From Palsa-504 sp963795795 (GTDB taxonomy: Bacteria; Actinomycetota; Actinomycetes; Streptosporangiales; Streptosporangiaceae): 64,000 bases of DNA. The DNA lies in contig CAWCJS010000017.1 in the NCBI GenBank assembly GCA_963795795.1, positions 38,208 to 102,207 on the forward strand, in the 5' to 3' direction. The notes beneath the pieces were generated by a model. The model ran no database searches. It saw only the letters and a program-made list of their open reading frames with translations, and was not told where the DNA came from. The position numbers were made by a program, and so were the translations under genes. Numbering within the stretch: the first letter of the stretch is position 1; the number at the start of each line of letters is the position of its first letter. Positions 26,800-36,141 of this stretch are shown here, piece by piece.

Positions 26800-28004
26800 A
26801 TCCGCACGCCCTGCCCGAGGATGTCCCAGATGTCGGCGACCGGCTTGTCGATCACCAGTGCCCGGTACTCGGGGTGCGGCGCCGCGATGACCAGGAGGTC
26901 GGACTTGGCCAGGACCTCGTCGAGTGGCAGCAGCGCCGGATCGGTGGTCACGTACGGGTCGGTGCACAGGACGCCATCGGCCTTGAACGCGAGGATCCGC
27001 TTGAGTTTGTACGACAGGCTGGACCTGGTGTCGTCCGAGCCGGCCTTGAACGCCATCCCCAGGATCCCGACGGTCATCGAGGCCAGGTCGAAGCGCTGCT
27101 CGAGCCGGTGCACGAGGTACAGCGGGAGGCCCTCATTGATCGCCATGGCCGCATGCCCGAGCGGGAAGTTGTTGTGGTTGAAGGCCGCGAGCTGCATCGT
27201 GTCCTTGAACAGGCAGGGTCCGGCCGCGAAGCCGGCGGCCGGCATGTCCGCGGCGCGCGGGTAGTCCTCGGCCAGCCCCTGCCGGATCCGCTCGAAGTCC
27301 AGGCCCCGCTCGTTGGCCATCATGTAGAGCTGGTTGGCGGTGGCGAACTTGATGTAGCGCCAGACGTTGGTGAACAGCTTGGCCAGTTCCGCCTCCTCAG
27401 GCGACATGACCACCAGCTGGGTGGTCAGCCTGCCGAACAGCCGCCGGGCCCGGTCGGTGCCCGCAGGCGTGCGGCAGGAGATGATCTGCGGGAGCTCGTA
27501 CAGCTCCGTCATCGCCTTGCCCTCGGCGATCCGCTCCGGGCAGAAGGCGACCTCGATCTGCAGGCCGAGCCCGGCGATCATCTTCTCCACCAGGGCGGTG
27601 ACTCCCGGGAACACGGTGCTGCGCAGGATGAGGAGCTGCCCGTCGTGCAGGTAGCCCGCGCACCCGCCCAGCGCCTTGGGGATCGCCGCCTGGTCGGGAT
27701 TCAGGTGCTCATCGACCGGGGTGCCGATGACCACCACCACGTGCTCCGCCGAGCCGACCATGGCCGGATCGACGGACGCCTCGAGGCGCCCGGCCGCTAG
27801 CACCCGGTGCAGCACCTCCTCCGCGCCGGGCTCGGCGAACGGCATCCGGCCCGCGTTCACGGTGGCGACGGCGGTCTCGCTCACGTCGTAGATGCCCACC
27901 CGGGCGCCCCGGTCGGCGAAGGCGAGCGCGAGCGGCAAGCCCACGTGCCCGCATCCGCCGATGACGACGACGTCTCGCTCAAGCAGATCCGGCACCTTCG
28001 TCAC
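26796..28004 (-). CDS. Nucleotide-sugar dehydrogenase (UDP-ManNAcA/UDP-Glc dehydrogenase family)
   Basis: A 402-residue four-electron NAD-dependent dehydrogenase that oxidises a UDP-sugar to its uronic acid. The N-terminal Rossmann motif is VVVIGGCGHVGLPLALAFA, with VIGTPVDEH and RSTVFPGVT. The catalytic Cys lies in AGPCLFKDTMQL and the C-terminal domain includes GMAFKAGSDDTRSS. The pattern resembles WecC-type UDP-ManNAc dehydrogenases. A GTG start at 28004 has GGAGG 5 nt upstream. It is first in the operon with GT2 and the epimerase. The exact sugar is not decidable here. Confidence 0.88.
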   Translation of the reverse strand: MTKVPDLLERDVVVIGGCGHVGLPLALAFADRGARVGIYDVSETAVATVNAGRMPFAEPGAEEVLHRVLAAGRLEASVDPAMVGSAEHVVVVIGTPVDEHLNPDQAAIPKALGGCAGYLHDGQLLILRSTVFPGVTALVEKMIAGLGLQIEVAFCPERIAEGKAMTELYELPQIISCRTPAGTDRARRLFGRLTTQLVVMSPEEAELAKLFTNVWRYIKFATANQLYMMANERGLDFERIRQGLAEDYPRAADMPAAGFAAGPCLFKDTMQLAAFNHNNFPLGHAAMAINEGLPLYLVHRLEQRFDLASMTVGILGMAFKAGSDDTRSSLSYKLKRILAFKADGVLCTDPYVTTDPALLPLDEVLAKSDLLVIAAPHPEYRALVIDKPVADIWDILGQGVRI

Positions 28005-28300
28005 GCGTACCTCCGGCTATCATGGCAGGCCTACGAGGCAGCCGGAGCTACAGATTTACGGCCTCCGGCGCCGCCGTCTCATGTCTGGCGCTCTACCTTA
28101 CCGCCCGGCTTGTCCCGCCCACCGGGGTTGCGCGATCCAGGCCGGCCGACGGCTGACCTTGTTCTCAGCTTCCTGACAGCGTTTTCTCTGGAATCTGACA
28201 ACTACGCTCAGGTTTCTTTTCGGAGGACGAGCGTAGGCTCGCGCCGCGGCTTAGCGCGGCGTTCCCGGCCTGGCCCATTGGACCCGTATAGGAATGGAAG

Positions 28301-29623
28301 ATGCCTGGTCAGGACTACGCGTCGGCCTGCGGTTGGGTCGCGGAGTCGGTTATGCCGGACGGCCCGGACGCGGCGATGACGGTCGGCGCCGCACGCGGGC
28401 AGGGCGGGCCCGACGGAATGGCCCCGCCGCCTCGCGGCCTGGCGTCCCGGCTGGACTGGCCCGCCGTACCGGGGCTCATTACCCTGCTCGCCGCGGTGGC
28501 GTTCGTGCTGGCCCGCCTACACGCGTGGGCGAAGGGCCACATCAGCCGGTTCATCCTGGTCGGGCGGCATTTCGTCACTCCGGCCCAGCTGCCGCACGGG
28601 ATAGCGGTGTCGCCGACCTACGGCTACGACGGGCAGTTCTTCTACCGGCTGGCCCTGGATCCGCTGAATATGCGCCCGACGGCGTACGGCATCACCATGG
28701 ACCATTCCTACCGGTACATGAGAATTGGCTACCCCACGTTGACCTGGGTCATCTCCCTGGGCCAGCAGGTCCTGGTCCCGGTCATGCTGGTCGTGGTCAA
28801 CGTCGCGGCGATCGGCGCACTGGGCTGGCTTGGCGGCGTGATCGCCCGCCAGGCCGGGCGGCACGCGCTGGTCGGGCTCATGCTGCCGGCCTATTTCGGG
28901 ATCATTACCAGCTTGTCCCGTGACACCGCGGAGCCGCTCGCCGCGGCCTGCCTGATCGCCGGGCTGCTCGCGGTCCGCGCGCGCCGTCCGGTCCCGGCGG
29001 CCTTGCTACTGGTCTACGGCGTGCTGACGAGGGAAACCGTGATGGTGGCCGTCGTCGCCATCGCCGCCGTGCGCGTCATCGGCCTGCTCCGGAGGCAGCA
29101 GCCGGTCAGACCCGGGCTTGACGACCTCCCGTGGCTGCTGCCGACCGTCGCCTTCTTCGCCTGGCAGGTCGTCGTGAAGGCCGCCACCGGGAGCTTTGCG
29201 TTGCTGGCGGATGGTGGCCGGAATGCGGGTAAGCCGTTCGTCGCCCCGCTCAAGGCGCTGGAGCACAACCTGGCCCATTTCAACGTGCAGCGGTTCGATC
29301 AGGTGGACCTGTGGTTCCTGCAGGTAGCCATCCTCGTGGCCTTCACGCTCGCCGCACTGGCGTGCCTGCGGTCCACGAACGCGCCGCTCCACGAACGGCT
29401 GGCCTTCGTGCTGTTCATCGTCGAGATCTGCGTCGTGACGCCAAGCACCTGGAACAGCCTGGACTCCGACCTGCGGTCCTTCATCGAGGTGTACCTGCTG
29501 GCGGTGATCATCCTGCTGGGCACGCCCCGGCGGGCCTCCTCGACCTGGCTGCTCTCGTCCCTCGCGGCCTTTGCCCTGCCCGCCATCGTCGTGGTCACAC
29601 AGCGTAGGCTGGTCGGGTCGTGA
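28301..29623 (+). CDS. Polytopic membrane protein, family A copy 2 (GT-C-like)
   Basis: A 440-residue paralogue of the proteins at 20406 and 29819. After about 45 polar residues come TM1 (VPGLITLLAAVAFVLARL), then YGYDGQFFYRLALDP, TAYGITMD and YMRIGYP, SRDTAEPLAAACLIAGLLA, LTRETV and, near the end, SDLRSFIEVYLLAV. Length and motif spacing match copy 1, so it is probably intact. It is divergent from the dehydrogenase operon and 195 nt before copy 3, which it may precede on one mRNA. Likely an envelope sugar transferase; substrate unknown. The 296 nt upstream contain no other gene. Confidence 0.75.
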   Translation: MPGQDYASACGWVAESVMPDGPDAAMTVGAARGQGGPDGMAPPPRGLASRLDWPAVPGLITLLAAVAFVLARLHAWAKGHISRFILVGRHFVTPAQLPHGIAVSPTYGYDGQFFYRLALDPLNMRPTAYGITMDHSYRYMRIGYPTLTWVISLGQQVLVPVMLVVVNVAAIGALGWLGGVIARQAGRHALVGLMLPAYFGIITSLSRDTAEPLAAACLIAGLLAVRARRPVPAALLLVYGVLTRETVMVAVVAIAAVRVIGLLRRQQPVRPGLDDLPWLLPTVAFFAWQVVVKAATGSFALLADGGRNAGKPFVAPLKALEHNLAHFNVQRFDQVDLWFLQVAILVAFTLAALACLRSTNAPLHERLAFVLFIVEICVVTPSTWNSLDSDLRSFIEVYLLAVIILLGTPRRASSTWLLSSLAAFALPAIVVVTQRRLVGS

Positions 29624-29818
29624 CGTTTGGCAGATTTCGCAGCGTATCGCCGTGGCGCGGCGTTCCCGCCCGGCGCGGCACGGTTCTCACAATTCTCACA
29701 TCCTGCGTTAAGCCTGTTCACGGGCGTCAAAGAGTTGAATCCTGTACGATCCTGCACCGGCAAGCTCGAAAGTGTGGCGGTGTGTCCTGGTCTGGCCCGC
29801 CTTGGTGAAGGGCAGACG

Positions 29819-31426
29819 ATGGCCATTCAGGAGCGCGGAACCGCCGCTGGCCCCGGTGAGGTGGCGAGTAACGGCCTGCGCCCTGAAACCCCTGAACTCA
29901 CGGCGGCCGCGGACCAGCCCGCAGCGCCCGAGGCAAGGCAGCTGGAGGCTCTTGGCCTGGAGCACCCTGGGGCGGCCGTGCTAGACCCGCCGACCGATGA
30001 GCTGGAGCCGCCCGGGGTCTTCGTGCTGGAGCTGGCGGACGCGGCGGAGCTTGACCTGCCGGGCGTGGCGGAGCCGGAACCGGCCGCCGGACGTACCCGC
30101 CGGGCGGTGCTAGCGAACTGGCGGCGGCGGGCCCGCCCGCTCATCGTCTGGACGGACCGCCCGGTCGTGACCGGGCTGATCACGCTGCTGGCCGCCACCG
30201 GGTTCGTGGTGGCCCGGTGGGAGATGTGGTCCCGGCGGAGCATCAGCAGGTTCATCCTGATCGGGCAGAACTTCGCGCACCCGGCCCAGCTCCCGGCCAG
30301 CATGCCGCTGCGGGCTAAGTACGGGTACGACGGCCAGTTCTATTACCGGCTGGCGATCAATCCGCTCAACTTCCACCAGACCGCCTACGGCGTCACCATC
30401 GACGCGGCCTACCGGTTCATGCGGATCGGGTACCCCGTAGTGACCTGGTTCGTCTCGTTCGGGCACCTCTCGCTGGTGCCTTACATGCTCGTCGCGGTCA
30501 ACGTCGTGGCCATCGGCGCGCTGGGCTACTTCGGCGGGCAGTTCGCTATCCAGGGCGGCCGGCACGCCGCGTGGGGCCTGCTGCTGCCCGGGTACTTCGG
30601 TCTGGTCACCAGCTTGTGCCGGGACACCGGGGAGCCGGTCGCCGCCGCGTGCATGCTCGCCGGGCTGCTCGCCATCCGCGCCCGCAGGCGCAGGCTGGCG
30701 GCCTCGCTGCTCGCGTTCGGCGCGCTGACCAGGGAAACCGTGATGATCCTGGTCGCGGCCATCGCCATCGTCCGGATCGTCGGCTTCCTGCGCCGGCGGT
30801 ACCGGCCTGGGCGAGACGACATCGTGTGGGTCCTGCCCGCCGGCGTCTTCGCGGTCTGGGAACTGCTGGTCCTCTGGTTCACCGGTAGCATGCCGATCCT
30901 CGCCGACGGCGGCCGGAACGCCGGGAGGCCCTTCATCGCCCCGTTCGAGGCGCTGAAGGCCAACCTGCAGCACATCGACTGGCACAGCTACAACGCGATC
31001 GACGTGTGGCTCGCGGAGGTGGCCGTCCTGCTGATCTTCGCGGTCGCGGCGCTGTGCTCGCTGCGGATCTCGCGCGCGCTGCCCCACGAGAAGCTCGCCC
31101 TGGTGCTGTTCCTGGTCGAGATCTGCGTCGTCACCCCGAGCACCTGGAACAGCGTCAGCGCCGACCTGCGGTCCTTCGTCGAGGTCTACCTGCTGGCGGT
31201 GGTCGTCCTGCTCGGGCGTCCGCGCCGGCTGGTACCGCATCTCGGAGCCTGGCTGCTGCCCGCGCTCGCGCTGGGCCTGCTGCCGGTGCTCGACGGGGTG
31301 ATCAGGCTCAGGCTGCACTGGGCCTTACGGCTTCGGACCGCTCAGCCCTGGACGGTCGGGTTGCCGGGGATGCTCGCGAGCAGGTTCCGGTTCCAGACCA
31401 TGATCGTGTACGGGGGGTCGTGGTAG
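29819..31426 (+). CDS. Polytopic membrane protein, family A copy 3 (GT-C-like), extended ends
   Basis: About 535 residues from the ATG at 29819 (AAGGG 7 nt upstream). Family A motifs are all present: YGYDGQFYYRLAINP, TAYGVTID, FMRIGYP, CRDTGEPVAAACMLAGLLA, LTRETV, SDLRSFVEVYLLAV. It differs from its paralogues in a roughly 100-residue acidic N-tail rich in Glu, Ala and Leu, and in a C-terminal extension of about 30 residues after the last TM helix that overlaps the convergent gene by 85 nt. The extension is not conserved with copies 1 and 2 and may reflect loss of the original stop. Confidence 0.73.
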   Translation: MAIQERGTAAGPGEVASNGLRPETPELTAAADQPAAPEARQLEALGLEHPGAAVLDPPTDELEPPGVFVLELADAAELDLPGVAEPEPAAGRTRRAVLANWRRRARPLIVWTDRPVVTGLITLLAATGFVVARWEMWSRRSISRFILIGQNFAHPAQLPASMPLRAKYGYDGQFYYRLAINPLNFHQTAYGVTIDAAYRFMRIGYPVVTWFVSFGHLSLVPYMLVAVNVVAIGALGYFGGQFAIQGGRHAAWGLLLPGYFGLVTSLCRDTGEPVAAACMLAGLLAIRARRRRLAASLLAFGALTRETVMILVAAIAIVRIVGFLRRRYRPGRDDIVWVLPAGVFAVWELLVLWFTGSMPILADGGRNAGRPFIAPFEALKANLQHIDWHSYNAIDVWLAEVAVLLIFAVAALCSLRISRALPHEKLALVLFLVEICVVTPSTWNSVSADLRSFVEVYLLAVVVLLGRPRRLVPHLGAWLLPALALGLLPVLDGVIRLRLHWALRLRTAQPWTVGLPGMLASRFRFQTMIVYGGSW

Positions 31427-33363
31427 ATCCGGGCCGGAGTGCCGAAGTACTCCTTGATCAGCCCGAGCGGCTCCCAGTGCGAGAAGTACCCTGGCGCGCT
31501 GTCGAGGACGATGAAGTTGGCGTAGTGCGTCTGCGGGTCGTACCACGACTCCTTCGACATCCACAGGTCGTCCTGCATGGTGTGCTGCATGAGCGCCCGG
31601 ACCTGGACCTTGTTGCCGCTGTCCAGGGTGACGCTGCTGGAGGTCCAGTAGCCGCTGAGCCCGTAAGTCAGGTGATGGTCGGCCAGCCAGGTCGCCAGGG
31701 TGGTGTTGGACGCCGGGAGGGCAGGCTGCGTGACCTCCCACCCCAGTCCGGCGGCGTAGCCGATCAGGACCAGGATCCCGGCGACGGCACCGGCCAGCCT
31801 CAGGCCGCGGGAGTGCCCGACCCGGCGGGCGAGCCGGACCCAGCCGGGCAGCCTTATCCACCGGGCCAGCCGGACGCAACCGGCCACCACGATCCGGCCG
31901 GGTATCGCGACCCAGCGGACTAGCCAGGACCAGCCGCGCGCCAGGACCCGGCCGGGCACCCGGCACCAGCCGGTCAGCCGGACCCAGCCATGGGCCAGGA
32001 CCCGGCCGGGCGCCCGGACCCAGCCGGTCAGCCGGACCCAGCCAGCGGCCAGAGCCCGGCCCGCCACCTGAGCCCAGCGGGCCAGCCTGATCCGGCGGGC
32101 CGAGGAGAACCGGTGAGCTCCATGGCCGGCCGGGCCCCTGCGCCGCGCCAGGAACCGGTCCCTGGCCAGGACCATGTCCCCCGAGACGAGCACCCGGGCG
32201 GCTAGCGCCGCGCCGAACGGGACGATGATGGCGACCTCGTGCGCCGCCTCGTCCGAGGCGTTGGTGAGCAGGTACAGCACGATGTTGAGCACGATCGCCA
32301 CGGCCAGGATGTCGTCCACCAGCCGCACGCCGAAGAACCGCCAGGCCACCCGGGCCAGCGCGCAGACCACCAGGGCGACGCTCGCCATGTGCAGGAAGGC
32401 CAGGACGAGCGGGATGCCGCTCAGCCCGGTGTAGTTGGCCCCGAAGACCTCGAGCACCTTCCACCCGGCCGGCCAGTTGTAGTGCAGGTCGGACCAGGGC
32501 GTCAGGTAGAACGGCAGCCTGTTCACGGTGTAGCCGCCCAGGGCGGACAGCACACTGTTCGCGATCCAGGCCAGGCCGGCCGCGGCGATCGAGGCCGCGC
32601 CCAGCATCAGGTCGTACCACTGGGCGGTGAGCCGCCGCCACCAGCTTCCGTCGGCCTTCCGCCAGCCCCGGATGACCCGAAGCGCGCAGGCTATCCCCAG
32701 CGGCCCGATCCCGACGACGTACACGATGGGGTCGGCGACCTGGACCCAGGCGAGCAGGACCGCGATGAGCACCGGCACGGACCAGCGGGGCGCGGACCGT
32801 TCGGTCCGGTCGAGCAGCAGCCAGATCAGCAGCAGCGGGGCCGCGGTGCCGATGTGGCCGACCGACAGGTCCATGGCGAAGATGCCGAGCCCGAGTTGCG
32901 GGGCCAGCATGATGCCCGCCGCGATCAGCGTCCTGATCAGCCTGCGGCGCCCGGACGATCCGGCCCGGGCCAGCATCACGGCGAACAGCAACACCAGCGT
33001 GTAGGTCATCCCGGCGGCGATGTGCCCGGTCTCCGCGCGCAGCCCGAGGAAGCTCTCCAGCAGGGCGTACTGGGGCAGTTCGGTCGGGTAGAACGAGACG
33101 TCCGACATGTACCAGCTGTGCAGCAACAGGTTGCCGTGCAGCAGGTCCGAGCCCATCAGCAGGATGTTGGCGCTGTCAGAGTTCAGCGTGTAGGTCTGCG
33201 ATAGCCGTGCGTAGGCCGCGAACAGGACCAGGCCGCACAGCAGGTACGCCGCGACTACAGCCCAGCGCCTGCGTTGGCTGGGTCTGCGGTCACGTGCCCA
33301 TGGCTCGGCGATAGCCGGGCCGGGCCGTGGTTGGGTCTGCTCCCCGGTGCGCAGTCCGCCCAT
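31342..33363 (-). CDS. Polytopic membrane protein, family B copy 3 (GT-C-like), with Trp/Arg repeat linker
   Basis: The intact 673-residue member of family B. TM1 (WAVVAAYLLCGLVLFAAYA) is followed by the acidic loop LNSDSANILLMGSDLL and SDVSFYPTELPQYALLE. About nine more TM helices end in HEVAIIVPFGAALAARVL. Residues of about 420-520 form a linker of 18-residue Trp/Arg-rich repeats (GWVRLTG then WVRAPGRVLAH and variants), then a final TM helix (AGAVAGILVLIGYAAGLGW) and an extracytoplasmic domain ending in YTIMVWNRNLL. The family fits a GT-C type membrane glycosyltransferase, but no substrate is known. It faces family A copy 3 and overlaps it by 85 nt. Confidence 0.77.
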   Translation of the reverse strand: MGGLRTGEQTQPRPGPAIAEPWARDRRPSQRRRWAVVAAYLLCGLVLFAAYARLSQTYTLNSDSANILLMGSDLLHGNLLLHSWYMSDVSFYPTELPQYALLESFLGLRAETGHIAAGMTYTLVLLFAVMLARAGSSGRRRLIRTLIAAGIMLAPQLGLGIFAMDLSVGHIGTAAPLLLIWLLLDRTERSAPRWSVPVLIAVLLAWVQVADPIVYVVGIGPLGIACALRVIRGWRKADGSWWRRLTAQWYDLMLGAASIAAAGLAWIANSVLSALGGYTVNRLPFYLTPWSDLHYNWPAGWKVLEVFGANYTGLSGIPLVLAFLHMASVALVVCALARVAWRFFGVRLVDDILAVAIVLNIVLYLLTNASDEAAHEVAIIVPFGAALAARVLVSGDMVLARDRFLARRRGPAGHGAHRFSSARRIRLARWAQVAGRALAAGWVRLTGWVRAPGRVLAHGWVRLTGWCRVPGRVLARGWSWLVRWVAIPGRIVVAGCVRLARWIRLPGWVRLARRVGHSRGLRLAGAVAGILVLIGYAAGLGWEVTQPALPASNTTLATWLADHHLTYGLSGYWTSSSVTLDSGNKVQVRALMQHTMQDDLWMSKESWYDPQTHYANFIVLDSAPGYFSHWEPLGLIKEYFGTPARIYHDPPYTIMVWNRNLLASIPGNPTVQG
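31825..32095. repeat. 54-bp minisatellite encoding 18-residue Trp/Arg repeats
   Basis: Roughly four and a half units with a 54-nt period (for example CGGTCAGCCG at 31971 and again at 32025), diverging toward the ends. In frame they encode units such as GWVRLTGWCRVPGRVLAR. It occupies the position that carries an RSGEQA minisatellite in family B copy 1 and only a short linker in copy 2. Confidence 0.8.
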
Positions 33364-33400
33364 GGTTAAGGAAGCTTATCCGGTCTGGCTTAGGGCGGGA

Positions 33401-34865
33401 TTACCAGTTGGTTGCGATGTACTTCGTTTCGGTGAATTCGAGCAGTCCCTCATGGGCGCCCTCGCGACCGATGCCCGACTGCTTCACGCCCCCGAAGGGA
33501 GCCGCCGGGTCGGAGACCAGGCCGCGGTTGAGGCCAACCATCCCGGCCTCGAGCGCCTCGCATACCCGCAGGCCACGGGCCAGGTCCCGGGTGTAGACGT
33601 AGGACACCAGCCCGAATTCGGTGTCGTTGGCCCAGTTGATGGCGTCGGCCTCGGAGGTGAACCTGACCACCGGCGCCACCGGGCCGAAGATCTCGGTGCC
33701 GAGGATGCCCGCCCCGACCGGGACCTGGTCGATCACCGTCGGCTGGTAGTAGTAGCCGCGCCGCTCGGGCGCGTGCCCCCCGGTGAGCACCTTGCCGCCG
33801 TCGGCCGCCGCCGATTCGACCAGCTCGGCCACCTTCGACCGGGTGGATTCGTTGACCAGCGGGCCGACGTCGGTGGCCTCGTCCAGGCCCGGTCCGACGA
33901 CCATGCGCTCGAGCCGGGCCGCGAACGCCCGGGTGAACTCGTCCGCGACCGCCTCGTGCACGTAGAAGCGGTTGGCGGCGGTGCACGCCTCGCCACCGTT
34001 GCGCATCTTGGCGATGATTGCTCCCTCGACGGCGGCGTCGACGTCCGCGTCCTCGAAGATGATGAACGGCGCGTTGCCGCCGAGTTCCATCGAGCAGTTC
34101 ACCACGGTGTCGGCGGCCTCGCGCAGCAGGACCCGCCCGACTTCGGTCGACCCGGTGAACGACAGCTTGCGGACCCGCGGGTCGTTCAGCATCGCCGAGA
34201 CCACCGCACCGGACTTACGTGAGGTCAGCACGTTCACCACGCCGTCAGGCACGCCCGCCTCGGCCAGCAGGTCGGCGATGTACAGGGCGGTCAGCGGGGT
34301 CTCCGACGCCGGCTTGAGCACGACCGTGCAGCCGGCCGCGAGCGCCGGCCCGATCTTGCGGGTGGCCATCGCGGCCGGGAAGTTCCACGGGGTGACGAGC
34401 ACCGAGACGCCGACCGGCTGCCGCATGACCAGGATCTTGTTCGCCCCGGACGGCGCCTGCATGAGCACGCCCTCCATCCGGACCGCCTCTTCCGCATACC
34501 AGCGGAAGAACTCGGCCGAGTAGGCCGCCTCGCCCCGCGCGTCGCGCAGGGCCTTGCCATTCTCGACGGTCATGAGCCTGGCCAGCGCGTCCGCGTTCTT
34601 GGTCATCAGCTCGAAGGTCCGGCGGAGGCACTCGGCGCGCTGCCGCGGCGGCGTCGCGGCCCATCCGGCCAGGGCGTCGTGGGCCGCGCTTACGGCGTCC
34701 AGCGCGTCCTCCACGGTCCCGTTGGCCACCTCGGCCACCGCGTCCTCGGTCGACGGATCGATCACCGGCAGCGTGTCACCGCCGCGCCCGCCGGTCCACT
34801 CCCCGCCGATCAGCAGGCCGCGTAGGTACATCGATGCCGACCACTTCGGCCAGGTTGCCGCTCAC
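33401..34865 (-). CDS. NAD(P)-dependent succinate-semialdehyde-type aldehyde dehydrogenase, 5' frame break
   Basis: An aldehyde dehydrogenase of about 487 residues. The cofactor region PWNFPAAMATRK, general base MELGGNAP and catalytic Cys in GGEACTAANR are present; the sequence resembles GabD/SSADH-like enzymes. The ATG at 34831 has no ribosome site. A better start is the GTG at 34865 (AGGAGG 4 nt upstream), which encodes SGNLAEVVGIDVP and joins RGLLIGGEW if one base near 34823 is removed, so a single-base shift probably splits the true N-terminus. It lies last in the catabolic operon, 46 nt after E1 beta, and would oxidise the aldehyde product or a branch intermediate. Confidence 0.85.
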
Positions 34866-34885
34866 TTGTCCTCCTACAAAGCATT

Positions 34886-34911
34886 TCCGGGGTTCGGGGG
34901 TCGTCCCCGAG
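34886..34911 (+). repeat. Dispersed G-run palindromic repeat, degenerate copy 5
   Basis: TTCCGGGGTTCGGGGG followed by TCGTCCCCGAG, with G/C tracts shortened to four or five. It fills most of the gap between E1 beta and the aldehyde dehydrogenase. Confidence 0.6.
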
Positions 34912-35887
34912 TTAACAGGTCTTCTGCACGGTCTCGGTGATCCTGTCCGCCGAGGGCAGCACGTAGTCTTCGAGCTTATCCGCGGCGGGCAGCGGGATAT
35001 GAGGGGTGGTGATGCGGACCGGCGGCCCGGTGAGCGCGCCGTAACGCCTCCTCGGCCACGATCGAGACGATCTCCGCGCCCCATCCGCACAGGCGCGGGT
35101 TCTCCTCGACGGTGAACATCCGGCCGGTCTTGGCCACCTCGGCCAGGATCGTCCGGGTGTCCAGTGGCACCAGCGACCGGACGTCTACGACCGTGGCCTC
35201 GATGCCGTGGTCGGCGGACAGCCGCTGCGCCGCAGCCAGCGACCGCGGGACCATCGCGGCCAGCGCCAGGATCGTCGCGTCCCCGCCCTCCCGCAGCACG
35301 GTGGCCCGGCCGAGCTCGTCGACCACCTCGCCGTCGGGCACCTCGCCCTTGCTCGCCATCAGGCCCTTGTGCTCGAAGAACACGACGGGATCGGGGTCAC
35401 GGATGGCCGCGGCCATGAGCCCGACCACATCCGCCGGGTTCGACGGGGCCACGACCTTCAGGCCCGGGACCGCCATGGCCCAGTTCTCTACCGACTGCGA
35501 GTGCTGGGCCCCGAACCGGACCCCGGCTCCGTTGGCGCAGCGGACGACCAGCGGCAGCGTCAGCTGGCCGTCGGACATGTACCTGATCTTGGCCATCTCG
35601 TTGGCGATCAGGTCCCAGCAGACTGCGAAGAAGTCGCTGAACATGATCTCCGCGATCGGACGCAGCCCGGTCATGGCCGCGCCCACCGCGGCACCGAGGA
35701 TGGCCTGCTCGCTGATCGGGGTGTCACGGACCCGCTGCGGGCCGAACTCCTCGAGCAACCCGACCGTCGTCTTGAACACCCCGCCGGCCGCCGCGACGTC
35801 CTCGCCGAGGAACACGACGTTGGGGTCGCGGCGCATCTCCTGCGCGATACCCCGGGCCACCGCCTCGCGGTAAGTGATAACTGCCAC
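34912..35887 (-). CDS. 2-oxoacid dehydrogenase-type E1 beta subunit, 3' frame break
   Basis: The beta subunit of a ThDP-dependent E1 decarboxylase, about 325 residues. It begins AVITYREAVARGIAQEM and contains GEDVAAAGGVFK, TPISEQAILGAAVGAA and EIMFSDFFAVCWD, typical of the transketolase Pyr domain in AcoB/PdhB-like proteins. After EEALRR the frame shifts; removing one base near 35037 restores LTGPPVRITTPHIPLP and the ending TETVQKTC with a stop at 34912. The GTG at 35887 has GGAG 5 nt upstream. It pairs with E1 alpha at 36141 and the lipoyl protein between them. The truncated version would lack the last 40 residues. Confidence 0.85.
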
Positions 35888-35910
35888 CACGGCTCCGTTC
35901 GGTAAGAATC

Positions 35911-36141
35911 TCAGGTAATTACGGCGATGACCGTGGCGACCGGGACGGTCTGGCCCTCGGCGACGCGGATCTCGGCCAAGACGCCGGTGACAGGGGCGGG
36001 TATCTCGGTGTCTACCTTGTCGGTGCCGATCTCGAGCAGGGGCTCGCCCTCGGTGACCTGGTCGCCGACCTGCTTGAACCACTCGTTCACGGTGCCCTCG
36101 TCGACCGTCTCGCCCATCCGGGGCATGACCACGTCGGTCAT
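35911..36141 (-). CDS. Free-standing lipoyl-domain protein
   Basis: A 76-residue protein consisting of a single biotinyl/lipoyl domain and nothing else. It begins MTDVVMPRMGETVDEG and carries the lipoyl-lysine hairpin IGTDKVDTE (Lys42), followed by the second half APVTGVLAEIRVAEGQTVPV. In 2-oxoacid dehydrogenase complexes this domain is normally the N-terminus of a 400-residue E2 that also has peripheral-subunit-binding and acyltransferase domains; those are missing here and no other frame in the gap encodes them. GGAGG lies 5 nt before the ATG, and the start shares a base with the E1 alpha stop. It probably receives the acyl group from E1. Confidence 0.9.
   Translation of the reverse strand: MTDVVMPRMGETVDEGTVNEWFKQVGDQVTEGEPLLEIGTDKVDTEIPAPVTGVLAEIRVAEGQTVPVATVIAVIT

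Noticed and set aside
18440..33363. Biosynthetic gene cluster for a secondary metabolite
   Set aside because: No PKS, NRPS, terpene or RiPP core enzymes are present; the content fits envelope glycan assembly.
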